Notes: generated by a model from the letters alone, not told the origin. A DNA stretch of 64,000 bases from Tausonia pullulans (GCA_951802195.1 OX637621.1:1364001-1428000), one strand, 5' to 3'. Positions 1 to 11,666 are shown, numbered from the stretch's first letter. Numbers and translations: made by a program.

Positions 1-1353
1 GACGACCGCGAGATCACTACGTCGCTCGGCAAGAGGCTTCTCATGATTCTGGTACGCACCAACTCTGAAGTCTCCCAGTAATAAAAACCTCGTGCCTGAC
101 TTTCCTCCCATCGACCAGTCTTCCTTCGGTTCGCCTAGTCTCGGTCGGCGCGCGCCGATGAGAGGACACGACTGATGGCAACACGGCATCTCATCTTACA
201 GTCTTCCTTCAGACTTCTCGAAAGAGCCCCGAGCCTGAACTCGACGCGTCTGAGGTCTCAACAGTCCACTGGATTCCCCTCGAGCTCCGTTCGTTTCGCC
301 TTCTTTCTCCCTACACGCCACCTGCTGATCACAGTCTGGCCTTTCCCATAGTCTTCCCTCCACCCTCCTGGTCAACCATATCCGTCTCCCTCGCCCCACG
401 CATGGCGCCCCGGAATCACCTTCTCCGGCAGTTCATCCACCTCTTCGTCGGCTCGATGCAGTTCCCCGCGATCTCCCTGCCGGACGATCCTGCCGCCAGC
501 GCCGAGGGCTGGCTCGGTCCTAGCGTCGGTGTCCCACCTGAGGTAGAAGCTGGCGGGGATGCGAGCTGGTGGCCGAGGTTGCCATGGGAAAAGCCCTCCG
601 AACCGGGCCTCAGGCTCTGGGGTATCTCGCTCAGCATTACGCTCGACCTTGTCAGCCTCATCTCCCATCCGCGGTCAACACCGCCCGAGACGACGATGAC
701 GCTCGGTGCCGAGGGGATGGACGCTTCTCAGGCATCGCCCAACTCGAGCGGGACGGCGGCGGCCGTCTTCTCTGTCCCATCGTCGTTTGTCCTCGGGGAC
801 GGCGGCCGGGCTCAGTCCTTCCCGGGAGGGTACCCCGCCGAGGCAGCTGCGAAGCGTGCAGCAAAGAGGAAGCGGGAAAGGGGGGCGGAAAAGAAGCCTG
901 GCCGAGGGCTTAATGCCGGGACGACGTGAGCGGTATCCCTCGCAAGACGATCTTCAGTAGACACGGCTGATCGCCGACGTCCTTTCTTGCAGCTCCGTCC
1001 TCCCACGTTTCTCTCTGCCGGACGTCGATTTCTTTGTTTGGTGCTTCGGACGTACGTCTTCGCCCTGCAGCCCGAACTTCTATCGTTTGCGCCTCGCCCT
1101 GACGATTATTCCCACTCAAGGTCGTTACCGCTCCATCGTCCGTGCCTGGGACGAGTCCGTCGATCTCAAGAATGCTGGTGCCCAAGCCGACCGGCGCGTC
1201 AACTGGTCCGGCGCGGCCCTCTCGGCCTTCTACACAGCCGTTCGCAAGGCGCTTGTCGTCGCCGTCGTCCTCAGGATCCTTTGGACAACGGGATCGTTGG
1301 TCGCGCTCGTCTGGTGGCTGTGGAGAAGGACTACTGCTGCTAGGGGATTCTGA
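1..1353 (+). CDS. Nudix hydrolase family protein, 3' part (5' end outside window)
   Basis: The gene enters from the left edge. I read three exons (up to 51, 213-925, 993-1353) whose junction phases agree (0, then 2). The visible residues begin DDREITTSLGKRLLMIL, then VHWIPLEL, LWGISLSITLDLV and PRFSLPDVDFFVWCFG follow in one frame. From memory these resemble the C-terminal half of a fungal Nudix protein group related to CoA/8-oxo-dGTP-type diphosphatases. The Nudix box (GX5EX7REUXEEXGU) would lie upstream of the window and is not seen. Near the C-terminus a hydrophobic stretch (ALVVAVVLRILWTTGSLVAL) suggests a membrane anchor, followed by a basic tail. Substrate cannot be told from this fragment. 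The family call is fairly likely, the exact activity unknown. Confidence 0.65.
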
Positions 1354-1471
1354 TGGTTTGCCCTGCGCCGGGGCTACGGGCTTTCTAGGGATGTTCCGAC
1401 TGGATAGTTCTGTGAAAAGTCGATTAGATGACACAGTGGCGTTTCTTGACCCTTCGTCGTTCAATTCCACA

Positions 1472-3188
1472 TTAATCCGCCGCCAATCCAAGCTTCTCTA
1501 CCCCTGCTATAACCTCCCCCACCTCCGCCTGCGGCTGTTTCTGTTCCTGCACTTCCTTCTCCTTTTGATTATCCTCTCTGACAGCCCTCTCAATCTCCAC
1601 CTCCCACCTCTTCCTAATCCCCTCGAGACTCGTATCTCCTTCTTCCTCCCCATCATTCCCAATACCGGCCCCGCTGACGGCCATGTCTACATCGACGGGA
1701 TACGCCGGCCACTTGGGCGCATTCCCGCTCGCGATGGGGTTGGCGCGGTCTTCGATGACACGGAGCTCTGGAAGGGGGGAGGAGGCGATCGAGGAGATGA
1801 CCTCGAGCTCTGGTTCGGAAGGGAAGAATACAGGAGGGGCATGCTGGTGGACGAGTTCGGCGAGTTCGGGGTAGGTGAAGAGGAGGCCTGGGGCGAGGAG
1901 TGGGTGGAAGGGTGCGAGGTCGACGAGGTGGGCGGAGAGGAGAGAGGTGTGGTAGTACAGGTCGAAAACGTCTAGTGTACGACAAGAGGCGGTCAGTGTC
2001 AGGTGATGTCGGAGGGAGGAGCCGAAAAGGGAGGCGCACAGGAGGATAGAGGAAGGTATGGCCGCAGTTTGGTATTGTGGAAGGAGACGGCCGTTTCACG
2101 GATTTTGGCTTGGATCTCGAGGTCGAGGAGGTGTGGGTAGTGGTTGGTGTCGCGCTGGCAGATACCTGAGGTTGTAGATGTCAGTTAAAAGTGGCAATGG
2201 AAGGAGAACGAAAGGCGACGCACCAACGACGACGTTGTCTCTGACGAATACGCGGAATTCGCGGCCACGCTCCATGTCATACCTGGTCACCGATCCGGAT
2301 CGAAGTCAGCTCACGCTAGCCTCAGAGAGAGGGAGAGGGCACCCACCACTTCTTTAGCACGATCTCCAGCCCAGAAGACTGCCGGGATGCCTCCTTGTCC
2401 GCCCCAGGGACATCCTCTTCGATCTCTAGGGTCTCCTCTAAGCCTTCCATGACACCAACAAGCAGGCCACTCGCCTTAATCGCGAGGTACACATCCTCCG
2501 TCGACGTGCACTTCATCGGCTGTGGCAAGGGCAAGATCCACTGCGCGTCCTGAGGCGCTGTCCGGTTGAGCTTGGGAAAGAGCGCCCCATGGGCGGCGAT
2601 GGCGTTGTCGATTGTCTCCGTCAAGCGTGGGAATGAGTGTCGGACAGACTTTTCGGAATCTAGGGAAGCAGCATCGTCGACTGAAGAGGAGCCGGCGTCC
2701 TCAGAATCCGAGTCGTCCGAGTCGGACAGTTGAGAGCTAGAAAGTGGAGGGGCGGATGGACGCGTTGGTGATCAGAACGCATTTGGACTAAGCTACGCAC
2801 GGCAAAAGTCCTCGAAAGTCTCTTTCATAGTTCAAGGCAGAGACATCACACTCACTCGCCCGGCTCTCCAACCCCGCTAGGGAGGCGGACGCCGTCTTCG
2901 TCGAACCAGGCCCGGAAGGCGCGTTCCTCGTCTTCGTCGAGTTTATGGACGAGCCCGCGGACACTGACCTTGCGAAGCGGGCCAGTAAACCAGGATGAAA
3001 ATCGGCAAGCATTCTGAATAGAGAGAGATGACGTGTCTGTGAGTGGGAGGAGCAGATTCAAGAGGATAACGAGAAGGAGGGAAAGGACAGACGAGCGTGG
3101 AACGCGTGAGCTTGGGAAAGTCTATGGACGCGAGAGCGGTGACGGTATCGTCGTCGAGGGGCGCAGATCCAGGTGCGGGCTCGGACAT
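1472..3188 (-). CDS. CDC123: CDC123, eIF2 assembly chaperone
   Basis: Cdc123 is an ATP-grasp-like cytosolic chaperone that helps join the alpha and gamma subunits of translation initiation factor eIF2. Family landmarks appear in order on the minus strand: an N-terminal NACRFSSWF block, a DEDEERAFRAWFDEDG segment, an acidic/Ser linker, FPKLNRTAPQDAQWILP, then MKCTSTEDVYLAIKASG, EFRVFVRDNVVVGICQRDTN, HLVDLAPFHPLLAPGLLFTY and RVIEDRANPIASGNAPKWPA. About six exons are needed. The first donor (phase 0 after STL) joins directly to NACRFSSWF. The start at 3188 gives the leader MSEPAPGSAPLDDD. A Gln/Glu/Lys-rich tail of about 60 residues follows the conserved core. It lies tail-to-tail with the Nudix gene and head-to-head with ERT1, about 290 bp apart. 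The identification is strong. Some middle exon borders are approximate. Confidence 0.9.
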
Positions 3189-3481
3189 GCTTCCGGAAGA
3201 AGAGAGGGGCAGGTGGAGTGGTTGTTGAGAGGAACCTGTCTGGCGAGTTTCCAGGGTTAGTCATCGGGAGAGGCCGGGGCAACGAGAAGCTGGGGAAGGA
3301 GAAGGAGAGTGGGACGGAGGGGGCCGATGGTCAATCATGTCTATCAACCATCAACACATCCTCCATCCAGGTACTCACACCTCACATTACCCATCCCTGC
3401 TTGGATCTTTTGTCGCTTCGTATCACTGCACGACATCAGCCTCATCGACGCACGGCATAGGCGAGCCTCCGTAACAGGACC

Positions 3482-5775
3482 ATGGCCGACTCGAAGCGTG
3501 GGCAAGAGACGTCTGCCCCAGAGACTACCAACAAGCGACGAAAGGTCGCCTCAGCTTGCCTCTTCTGCAAGAGGAGCCACAGTCAGTAAACAAGGGCCTC
3601 AAACGATGCCCCTCGACAGGTGGCTGACGCGAAGATCGCGATTTGTCGTCTGTAGTGGTCTGCGCCAACGGTTGGTCTCGCCTCACCGTCGATAGCTCTC
3701 GAAAAGGCGGTTCAATGCAGTGTACTGCAATGTGCTGACTTCTCTCTCATGATCAGAGCGGCCCTGCGAACGTTGTATTAAGCGTGGCATCGCCCACCTC
3801 TGCGTCGACGATGCCAACAACTCCTCCAGTGGACCGGCCGCTCCCGACACTTCCAAGACGGCAGCCGCGGCATCGACAAAGCGTTCCGATTCAGGCGATT
3901 CGTCCAACAACGCGAGGCAGCGGGTGACGTCGTCGTCTTCGGCGTCAGATACAGGGCGGCAGCGATCTCGTGTGGATGAGGCTCCAGCATCCTCGTCGTC
4001 CAAGGGTTCGGCAACGGCGGTGATGGCTCCCAGCTTCGCGTCGTCGCCCTCAGCGACCGCCCCTACGTCCGAATATGGCTTGTTCGCGTCGTCGCCCAAC
4101 CTTCCGGCCTTCCCACTCGGTACAGCGGCGGCTACATCGTCTGCATCGGTTCAAGGTCAGACGAACAGCAACGGCTATCATCAGTCTAACAAGCCTGCAG
4201 ACCAGGCGGAAGCCTCTCTTGCCGCCTCGTCTCCGACTTGGCCGGTACTGGATGAACTCGCGTTCACTGCCAACGGGTCCACCGAGCAGGCTGCACTCAC
4301 AGACAACAGATCAAACGCTCACAACATGACGTTGGATACCGAGGAAGGTCTCTCAAACGTGTTTGATCAAGAGTGGGGCAGTCTGAGGTGTGTCACACGC
4401 TGTTGCATTCACCCTCGATTTTAATTGAGCTGATTCTTGAACATCGTCACAGCGCATTCCTCGACTCACTGGACGTCGATCCCTCGACATTCCCCTCAAC
4501 CTTCTCTCGCTTCCCATCTCGCGCTCCCTCCAGGGTTCAGTCACGCATGACATCGCCCGCCCCGCAGATGTCTTCCTTTCGGCGTGGCCCCGAGAGCAAC
4601 GACGGCTTTCTCTCACCTCTACCTTTCACGACAACTTCGTCCAACGCCTTTGAGACTCCCGCCTCGCCGATGCGACACTGGTTGCCACCCACGCACGCGG
4701 CCGCCCAGCATCAGCAACACCACCCTCTACACGCGCCAGGATCTCCATCGGCGAATCAACATCACCCGATTTCACAACCGCTGCCGCCGAACCCGCAGCC
4801 GCCTGCCCTGCGAGCGCCTCCCCAGCAGGCGTTCCAGGCAATCCTTCAGGCCAAATTTGAGTCGACCCGTGAGTTTCCTATTTGAGACGACTTTGTGGGC
4901 TTTGGGGCATTGCTGAGCCAAATTCTTTCTCCGGCGACAGAGCTGGCGAGCGCCGAGCAAGGCTGGGACTGGGAGGGTGGCTGGGCCATGCTCGACGCAT
5001 GGATGGATGCTCATGCGAGTGCGGCATCTCGAGCGCGGATTCGGTGAGAACTGTTGCTCCAATGTTCGGGGGCCATGAGCTGATCCCGTTCACACCTCTC
5101 CCCCCAGCGCACCTCTGGCCATCTTCCGGCCGACAGTCAGGCAAATTCTTGCGAGTCAGAGTAAAGAGGACTCAGTCCTCGTCGAGGAGGGCTTTCAGCG
5201 GATGCTTCTTCAGTACGACCGCGTCTTTTGTGGTTTGTGCCGATTTCATCCTTTCTCCTCCATAGCCGATCTTGTACTGACACGCTCTTACTTCCAGTCG
5301 TCAAGACACCGAGTTGCCTCTGGCGACGCACTGGCGAAATTGTCAAGGCCAACGCTGAGTTTGCGCGACTCGTCGACGTCGACCAAGAGTGGCTCCGGGA
5401 CGGTAAGGTCGGGATCTACGAGCTCATGAAGGAGGAGTCGGCCGTCAACTTTTGGGAGCAGTACTTTCAAGGTGCATGGTCATTACCTCCTGCCGTTATC
5501 CCCGTCCGCTGACCTGAAGTCTATCATCGGTCGTCCCAGTCGGTTTCGACAAGTCGCGCAAGGCCGTGCTGACGACATGCACGCTCCTCACGCCGAAGCG
5601 GCTACTCGCCCCGCCTCCCTCAGCCCTCGCTTGGGCGGGCGGTGCGGCTGGCGGTCGGCGCTTGGGAAAGTACAAGCCCCAGCCCGTGAGCTGCTGCTTC
5701 TCCTTTACGGTTCAACGTGACGGATGGGGAGTGCCGATGGGCGTGTGTGGGGCGTTCCTGCGAATCTCGATGTGA
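3482..5775 (+). CDS. ERT1: ERT1/AcuK-type Zn2-Cys6 regulator of gluconeogenesis with PAS domain
   Basis: A nuclear transcription factor. The spliced N-terminus gives a canonical Zn2-Cys6 finger: C-x2-C-x6-C-x5-C-x2-C-x8-C (ACLFCKRSHMVC, then RPCERCIKRGIAHLC). The finger is spread over three exons, 3482-3581, a 15-nt micro-exon at 3656-3670, and an exon starting at 3757. The exact six-Cys spacing is itself the proof of the splicing. A long Ser/Pro/Gln-rich middle region follows, then a conserved C-terminal PAS-like region (CLWRRTGEIVKANAEFARLV and GIYELMKEESAVNFWEQYF), and a terminal block KAVLTTCTLLTPK ... FLRISM. This layout is that of Ert1/AcuK/Rds2-type activators, which switch on PCK1, FBP1 and related genes on non-fermentable carbon. 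That role is carried over from the family. At least seven introns. Start at 3482 chosen as the first ATG in frame with the finger. Confidence 0.87.
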
Positions 5776-6178
5776 TGCTGCGGGCATATTTCCATCTCTT
5801 CATACTTTGATTATCTGTTTCTATCATTTTTGTAATTCTATGTAATGTAATCATCTGAGTGATCCTTGGCTTATGTCTTCGGCATGACGACGAGACGGCG
5901 ACTGGCGCATGTGCCGGCGGACGACCCGCTTTCTCCTTTACGGCGACTTACTCTCACGCCCTCCTTCTTGTCTTACAACCTTCAGCACTGCGTTTCGGAC
6001 CGAGCACGCTCACCAACTTCAGTGAACCTCAAGCCTTGTAAGCCTCTCTTTGCCAGCAGTGACTCCAAGGAAAATAGCCTGACTTGGCACTGCCTCGCGT
6101 CCCAAACCCAACTCCCGTCGTCTTTAGCTGCTGTCATCATCGCCTTTCGTCGACTTTCCCCCTTCAACTCATTTCACC
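5776..6178. other. Intergenic, ERT1 3' end to GPI11 promoter
   Basis: About 400 bp. The left part is AT-richer than its surroundings (3' UTR and polyadenylation zone of ERT1, around 5790-5860). The right part is pyrimidine-rich, as expected for the upstream region of GPI11. No further gene is seen. Confidence 0.5.
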
Positions 6179-7382
6179 ATGACCTCTCAATTGGGCAACA
6201 TGATCAATGATGCCCTTCAGGGTAAGGCTCCGCAGAAGCCCGTCTACAAGCCCAAGAGGCGAGCCGGCGGCGCTGCTCCGACCTCCCGCCGTCTCGTCCC
6301 GGATACCTCCAATGCCTTGTCTCTGCCCAAGTACCTTTCTGTCACGCTCGTCCAGACGACGCTCCTCCTCTTCGTCCTTCTCGCGCTCCCGCGGACCAAG
6401 CTCCCAATCTCGCTCTCCACGCCGAGGACGAAAACGAGTCTCGACCGGCCTGAGTGGGCATGGGTCGCGAGTCTGACGCAAGACCCGCTCGCGACCGTCG
6501 GCTGGGTCGCGCTCGGCGCGGGAATCGTTGCGTTCTGGTGGGCTGGCGAACTCGGAAGCCTCTGGCAGGGTGAAGAGGCTAGGAAACAGAAGCTCAAGGG
6601 TGGCTCGGCCAAGACAAACGAGGTTGAGGAGAAGGTTGACCGCAAGATCAACGAATCGTCGAGGAAGTGGAAGGTGACTGGTGTCATGTCGTCCTGTCTC
6701 TTTGGCGGGTGGCCTCGGCGATCTGTGATGCTTACCCATCTATTCTCTTCTGCAGGCTATGAAGTCTGCCATCATCTCGACGCTTGTCGCCTCGGTATTT
6801 GTTCACGTCCTCATCCACCTCCTCGGCGCACCTCTCCGGATCTCCCCCCAGCTTCAGATTGAGACGTACCTCCTCTCTCTCCTTCTCTCCATCCTCACCG
6901 TCTACACGCCCATCTACGTCCTCGGCATGCCTACGTTCTGGGACGCCAAGGGCGGACTAGAGCGCTGGGTTTGGACTAGGCTCTTTATCGACGTTGAGTG
7001 AGTCGTTGACTCTCAAGCTTGCCTTCATCTTTTCTGCTCTAACGACCTGAATTATACCTTTTCTCAGCCTCCAAAACCCCCTCGAGCGTGCGGTCGTCTA
7101 CCCCGTCCTCCTAACGCTCCTTGGCGCCTGGCTTGGCGCTTTCCCCATTGCTCTAGACTGGGACCGGCCCTGGCAGGTAAGCTGTTCTGCTCCGGACGTT
7201 GTAAGGATATGAGGCTTGACCATTCTCCATCTTGACCGCTGCTTTCGCCACAGGCCTGGCCTCTGACGCCCACCGTCGGCGCCATCCTCGGGTGCATTGC
7301 GGGCAACTTCTGGAGCGCAGGGCGGGCGATGTGGGATGAAGTCCTCGAGGCCGGTGGTGCAAACTCGAAGAAGACTATCTGA
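6179..7382 (+). CDS. GPI11: GPI11 (PIG-F), GPI ethanolamine-phosphate transferase stabilising subunit
   Basis: Gpi11/PIG-F is a multi-pass ER membrane protein that partners Gpi13 and Gpi7, which add ethanolamine phosphate to GPI anchors. Four exons (6179-6673, 6756-6997, 7068-7176, 7254-7382) join in phase to 324 residues. Hydrophobic segments lie near residues 50-75 (YLSVTLVQTTLLLFVLLAL), 95-120, 165-190 and 195-220. The C-terminal signature reads ERAVVYPVLLTLLGAWLGAF, then PIALDWDRPWQAWPLTPTVG and AILGCIAGN, the hallmark of the PIG-F family. The cytosolic N-terminus is basic and Lys/Pro-rich. The start has a good fungal context (accATGa). A Lys-rich end (SKKTI) could act as an ER-retention-like tail, which is inference. 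Confidence 0.9.
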
Positions 7383-7622
7383 TGTAGAGTTTGGACTGTA
7401 GAGGTCAGCCTTGATATAGAGCAAGAGATGAGAGGAGCGGCTGTGAAAGGAGCAATGATGCTCCATTTCGGTCGGCGCCGGGCCGAGACGTCCGATCCTC
7501 CGGCCGAGTTTGCATCGCCGTCTCTCTCGCCGTCAACCCCTCTATCCTTTCCTTTGCCTCACCACCCAACCACAACCACTCCCCTCCCTGGCTTCAGCAA
7601 ATTCGCATTACTTCTTCTCACC

Positions 7623-9604
7623 ATGGCTACCAAGATTGTCCGAGACGGCACCGCGCTGCCCGCCGCGCACGACGAGACGATGTTGGTACTCGTTTCTCCC
7701 AACGAAAGAGACGGCTGGCCTAGCTGACGGTTGGGCATCTTCCTTCGCTCTGCTCGTCTTCAGAGCCAAGATCGAATACTTCCGTGTTCAGCCCCGCTGG
7801 CTCTTTGTCCGTATCGAGGACTCAACCGGCCGCGTCGGGTGGGGAGAGGCGACGCTAGAAGGGTCCGTCTCGCGCACGCGCTCTCGTCCTTATCAATTAC
7901 TCTGACGTTACGATTGCCTCTCTCTCACAAAGTCACTCCGAGGCAGTCGAGGGAGCCCTTTCCGCTCTTGCCCGTCGCTTCGTTGGATGGGTGAGTGGAT
8001 GAAAGAGCAGAACGCGCCTCTCGTCCAGCTTCATCGCTCCGCGTGTACCATGCCGATGGCCGCCCTTGTACAAGGAGCATCGCATGAGCTGCTGTACAAA
8101 GGAGCCTGACATAGAGTTCTGAGCCATGAGCCTCGCATAAAGTTCGAGGGACTTAGTTAGACTGACGCCCAGATGACCCGCAGCCCACCGACAACATCGA
8201 GGATATCTGGCAACACGCCTACCGGTCTGGTTTCTATCGTGGCGGCGAAGTTCTCATGTCCGCCATATCTGGAATCGATATCGCTCTCTACGACCTTAAA
8301 GGAAAACGTCTCGGTGTTCCTGTCTGGTCTTTGCTCGGCGGAGCGGTTAGGGACAAAGTCCCTGTCTACTGTTGGATCGGGGGAGATCGCCCGTCCGACG
8401 TCCTGAAGGAGGCCAAGATTCGCAAAGACGCTGGCTTCACGGCTGTCAAGATGAATGCTACCGAGGGTCAGTTGGAAGCTGTCTTTCCAGATTGGTAAGA
8501 GATGCTGACAGTGGACCAATTGCAGACCTTGGGTGGCTCGACTCGCCTCTGCAGCTCGATGCCAGTGTCGAGCGCCTCAAGCTCGCTCAATCTGTCGGCC
8601 TCTCTGTCGGCATGGACTTCCACGTGCGTCTTCTCATGCTGTAGAAATACTTGGCACTTCATGTAGGTTCCTGAAAGCGAAATATCTGCTTGATAACATC
8701 AGGGCCGTGTCCACCGACCTATGGCCAAGCAACTCGCTCTCCTCCTTGCGCCCCTTCGTCCGCTCTTTATTGAGGAGCCGCTGCTCCACGGCCAGATCAA
8801 CGAGGCGAGTTCTATGAAATTCAGCCTTGGTCTTCCGACTGCTGACTTCTGTTCGCTCTCAGATCGCCTCCATCGCGCGGCAGACAGGTGTCCCCATCGC
8901 CCTCGGCGAGCGCATCTTCCACAGGCAGGACTTCAGTGCGTTCACGCGTTTTCTACGAAAGTCTCGACTGCCCCCCTTGCATCACTAACGTGTACTCTAC
9001 AGGACCCTACTTTGAGGCCGGCGCAGTTGACATTGTTCAGCCGGACGTCAGCCATGCTGGCGGCATCAGCGAATGCAAGCGGATTGCGCAGATGGCCGAG
9101 TGCTACGACATGTGAGCAGGCCTACATCTTGCTTTACTCTTTGACTTCTTCTTACACTCCGTGTCAGTGGCTTCGCGCCGCATTGCCCGAACGGACCCAT
9201 CGCGCTTGCGGCCAGCATGCACATCGACATCTCCTCCCCGAACGTCAGTCGACTCTTTGCGTTTGTATCCTTCTTCCCCCACTGATATCTCGCCCTTTTC
9301 ACTTGACAGTTTGTCATCCAGGAGATGTCGTACCGGATTCACTGTGCGTCTGACCCCCTGGCTTCCCTTGAACGCTGGCTTAAATCTGATCTGTGCCCTC
9401 GCAGATAACACCGACGCCGACCTCGGAACATACATCCTCAACCCAGAGGTCTTCGACGTCAAAGACGGCAACGTTGCTGTTCCCCGGGGGCCGGGTCTCG
9501 GTCTCGAGATGAATGAGGCGCTTATCCGGGAGAGGAGCCAGTCGGCCGTGCCTTGGGCGACGCCGACGTTCTATGGACCCGACGGAGGACAGCGGGAGTG
9601 GTAG
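7623..9604 (+). CDS. D-galactonate dehydratase-like enzyme (enolase superfamily, MR/MLE)
   Basis: An enolase-superfamily dehydratase most like D-galactonate dehydratase, which makes 2-keto-3-deoxy-galactonate. The lid domain reads [17 protein letters not shown] and [12 protein letters not shown], then [20 protein letters not shown]. The barrel shows [26 protein letters not shown], then [13 protein letters not shown] (Asp-x-His: metal ligand and catalytic His), FIEEPL (metal Glu), LGERIF (metal Glu), [20 protein letters not shown] and [11 protein letters not shown] (second catalytic His). These are the expected active-site positions of the galactonate dehydratase subgroup, and all are present. 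About ten exons. The first junction uses a GTTGGT donor at 7681, restoring [11 protein letters not shown] His-rich C-terminus is absent and no targeting signal is seen, so it is probably cytosolic. Its 3' end faces a DUF3074 gene 93 bp away. Confidence 0.85.
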
Positions 9605-9696
9605 ACAGTATATTTGATATTCTTGAATCGTGATAGGTGGCAAGATGTTGTTCATAAGACCAAGTGGGTCGCAGGACAGATAGGGCCTTCTCTCGT

Positions 9697-10813
9697 TCAC
9701 TGTTCGAGCCTGGAGAGCTTGGCGGGCTGGACGATGGAGCCTCGCTTCTTGAGCCAGTCAATAAAACGAGGCACGTCCTGAGAAGCGTGGGAGGGAGATG
9801 TGTCAACATCAGAACAAGAGAAGCAAGGCACCGCTGCTCCGAACCTTGGCAACCTCGCCCGGCATCTGGCTGTTGGCGATCCCCCTCGGAATCTTGCCAG
9901 AAGGGTTGCTAGCGTTGAGCATTCTGTGGAGCACATTTCAGCCCCGTTTCGTCAATCAAACCAAGTGTTCTTGCCAACTCACGTCCACTCGAGCTCGTCA
10001 TCGGCAGCGCCGGTCTTACGGACCCGCTCGACGCTGACGTACGTCCCACGAATCTGCTTGAGACCCGCCTCCTTGTCCGCTGGCTTGGATGGGTGGTCAA
10101 AGGGGACCTAGAAAGGAGAGTTTAGCAGACAGATGTGTACGCGAGTCGACCTAAACGAACCGAGACGTTGATGAACTCCTGCCCAGGCTTGGTCTCGGCC
10201 TGGATGAGCAGGATGCAGAAGGAGCGAGACGTGACCAGCGCAGGCCTTGCGAAAGAGACAACACATCAGCTAGAGAATTCCACTTCATGAAACCATCACG
10301 AAGAACTGACATCCCGTAAACAGCGTACCACACTGAGGCGCTGATACCCTCGGCCGTCCCGTCTGGTGACCCAGCAAACGTGTCGAGCAGCTCCACAGAC
10401 TTGAGCCCCATGTATTCCTTCTCGTTCAGGGTGTGATTGGCATAGATACCAGATTTGAAGGCGTCATATCCATTCTCAAAGATGTGATGACTCTTCCGGG
10501 CGCTGGAGTCCGACCGTCAGCGTCTGCAGCTCGGTCATACAACGCATCGACTCACTCACGCCCAGTACTCCTCACCGCCAAAGACCTTCCTCTCATAGCG
10601 GTTTTTCTTCTCCGACTTCTTGCGCTTCCACGTGAGAACTTCACCGTGCTTAGTTCCGGAGACGAACGACTCGGGGAACGTCGCGAGGAGCGCCTCGGCC
10701 GACTGGAGGTACGACGCGAAGGGGGAGTCCTTGTTGATTGACACTGGCGAGAGCGGGTGGAGGTTGAGCGGCGGGTGTTGGGGCGGGAGGGACATGACGG
10801 GCCCTGTGGACAT
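9697..10813 (-). CDS. DUF3074 (START-like) domain protein
   Basis: Minus-strand protein of about 270 residues with several introns. The N-terminal half contains FASYLQSAEALLATFPESF and GEVLTWKRKKSEKK, then a middle block MGLKSVELLDTFAGSPDG. The C-terminal half has RPALVTSRSFCILLIQAETK, FINVSVPFDHPSK, GTYVSVERVRKTG and then NSQMPGEVAKDVPRFIDWLK. From memory this order matches DUF3074, a START-related lipid-binding fold of unknown function. Start at 10813 (MSTGPVMSLPPQHPP) is preferred. An in-frame ATG at 11011 would add a basic, hydroxylated leader that could look like a mitochondrial presequence. Molecular function is not known. Confidence 0.7.
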
Positions 10814-11477
10814 TGTCGGTAGGAGAGTAGATGTGGTGGTTGGGTGGAAAGGAGAGGCAGAAGACCGGAAGAGGACGCGAAGCGAGGCTGCGGTCCGGCT
10901 TTTGATAGATGTTGAGAGAGAGGGCAAGAGGGACAGTCGGGACTGTGCGATTCCGTCGATACACAAGTACAGTTGAGAGAGCGAATAGAGGCCGAGCCGT
11001 AGAGATGGCAACGGTGTACAAGCGGAGCTCGAGGTCTGAGGTCGACGTGAGCCTTACTTAGCATGAGCGACGATTAAATCAGGAGGGACGACAACGTCAT
11101 CCTCGCATGAACCACCTGTCTGTCACACTCCACTTGCAAGCACTTCTCTCCGTCTGGCTTCTTCCCTGCCGAAAGTCAATCTCAGGATCTAAGCGAAAGA
11201 TGTGTGAGAGTTCCTGAGGTGCCCGATCAAATGTGGTACAGCGGCCAGAAGATCAGCAGCAGGCGGCGCTTCTTCGTGCATCTTCGCCAGTCGTCCGTCA
11301 GCAGCTCGACCAGCTGCCGCCGTCTTCTCGATCTTCCCATGCCATCTTCCGCACGCGACAGGCGCATGTCGTGTCGCTGAAAACTGCCTCAGACTGCCGT
11401 TTAGTCCCCGACCACCATCATCTCCTCTCCCTCCCTTCCACATCACCTCAACTCAACTCAGACCGACTGCGCGCGCG
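10814..11477. promoter_or_regulatory. Divergent intergenic region between DUF3074 gene and small ORF
   Basis: About 660 bp between divergently transcribed genes. Short pyrimidine-rich tracts lie upstream of 11478 and purine-rich (CT-rich on the minus strand) tracts lie upstream of 10813. A possible 5' extension of the DUF3074 ORF reaches 11011. I see no clear TATA box and no RNA gene. Confidence 0.35.
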
Positions 11478-11666
11478 ATGTTTTCCAATCCCCTCATGGT
11501 CGCCACCTTCCAGCGGTCGCTCGTTTACTTTGCGGGGTCCTTCTATGTCTCGGCGTCGCTAGCTAAGCTCTCGCACGAGGCAGGCATGCAAGTGAGCAGC
11601 TCAACGTCGAGGCGGATCATCGAAGCACGGAAGCTGACCAAACTCCAGGGTGGCCACTCTCGGACA
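11478..11666 (+). CDS. Small hypothetical membrane-associated protein
   Basis: A short ORF with good start context after a pyrimidine-rich leader. Exon 1 (11478-11594) encodes MFSNPLMVATFQRSLVYFAG and continues SFYVSASLAKLSHEAG. A GTGAGC donor and a CCAG acceptor then join GMQ to GGHSRTRR and a stop, giving 46 residues. Reading through without splicing gives 65 residues instead. The amphipathic/hydrophobic first half and basic tail suggest a small mitochondrial or ER membrane protein (in size like Tom5/Tom7 or respiratory-chain subunits), but I do not recognise the family. Confidence 0.45.

Noticed and set aside
1742-1800. Apparent frameshift in the CDC123 C-terminal exon
   Set aside because: It came from miscounting a run of six G residues. 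On recount the frame is continuous from DVFDLYYH to the stop.
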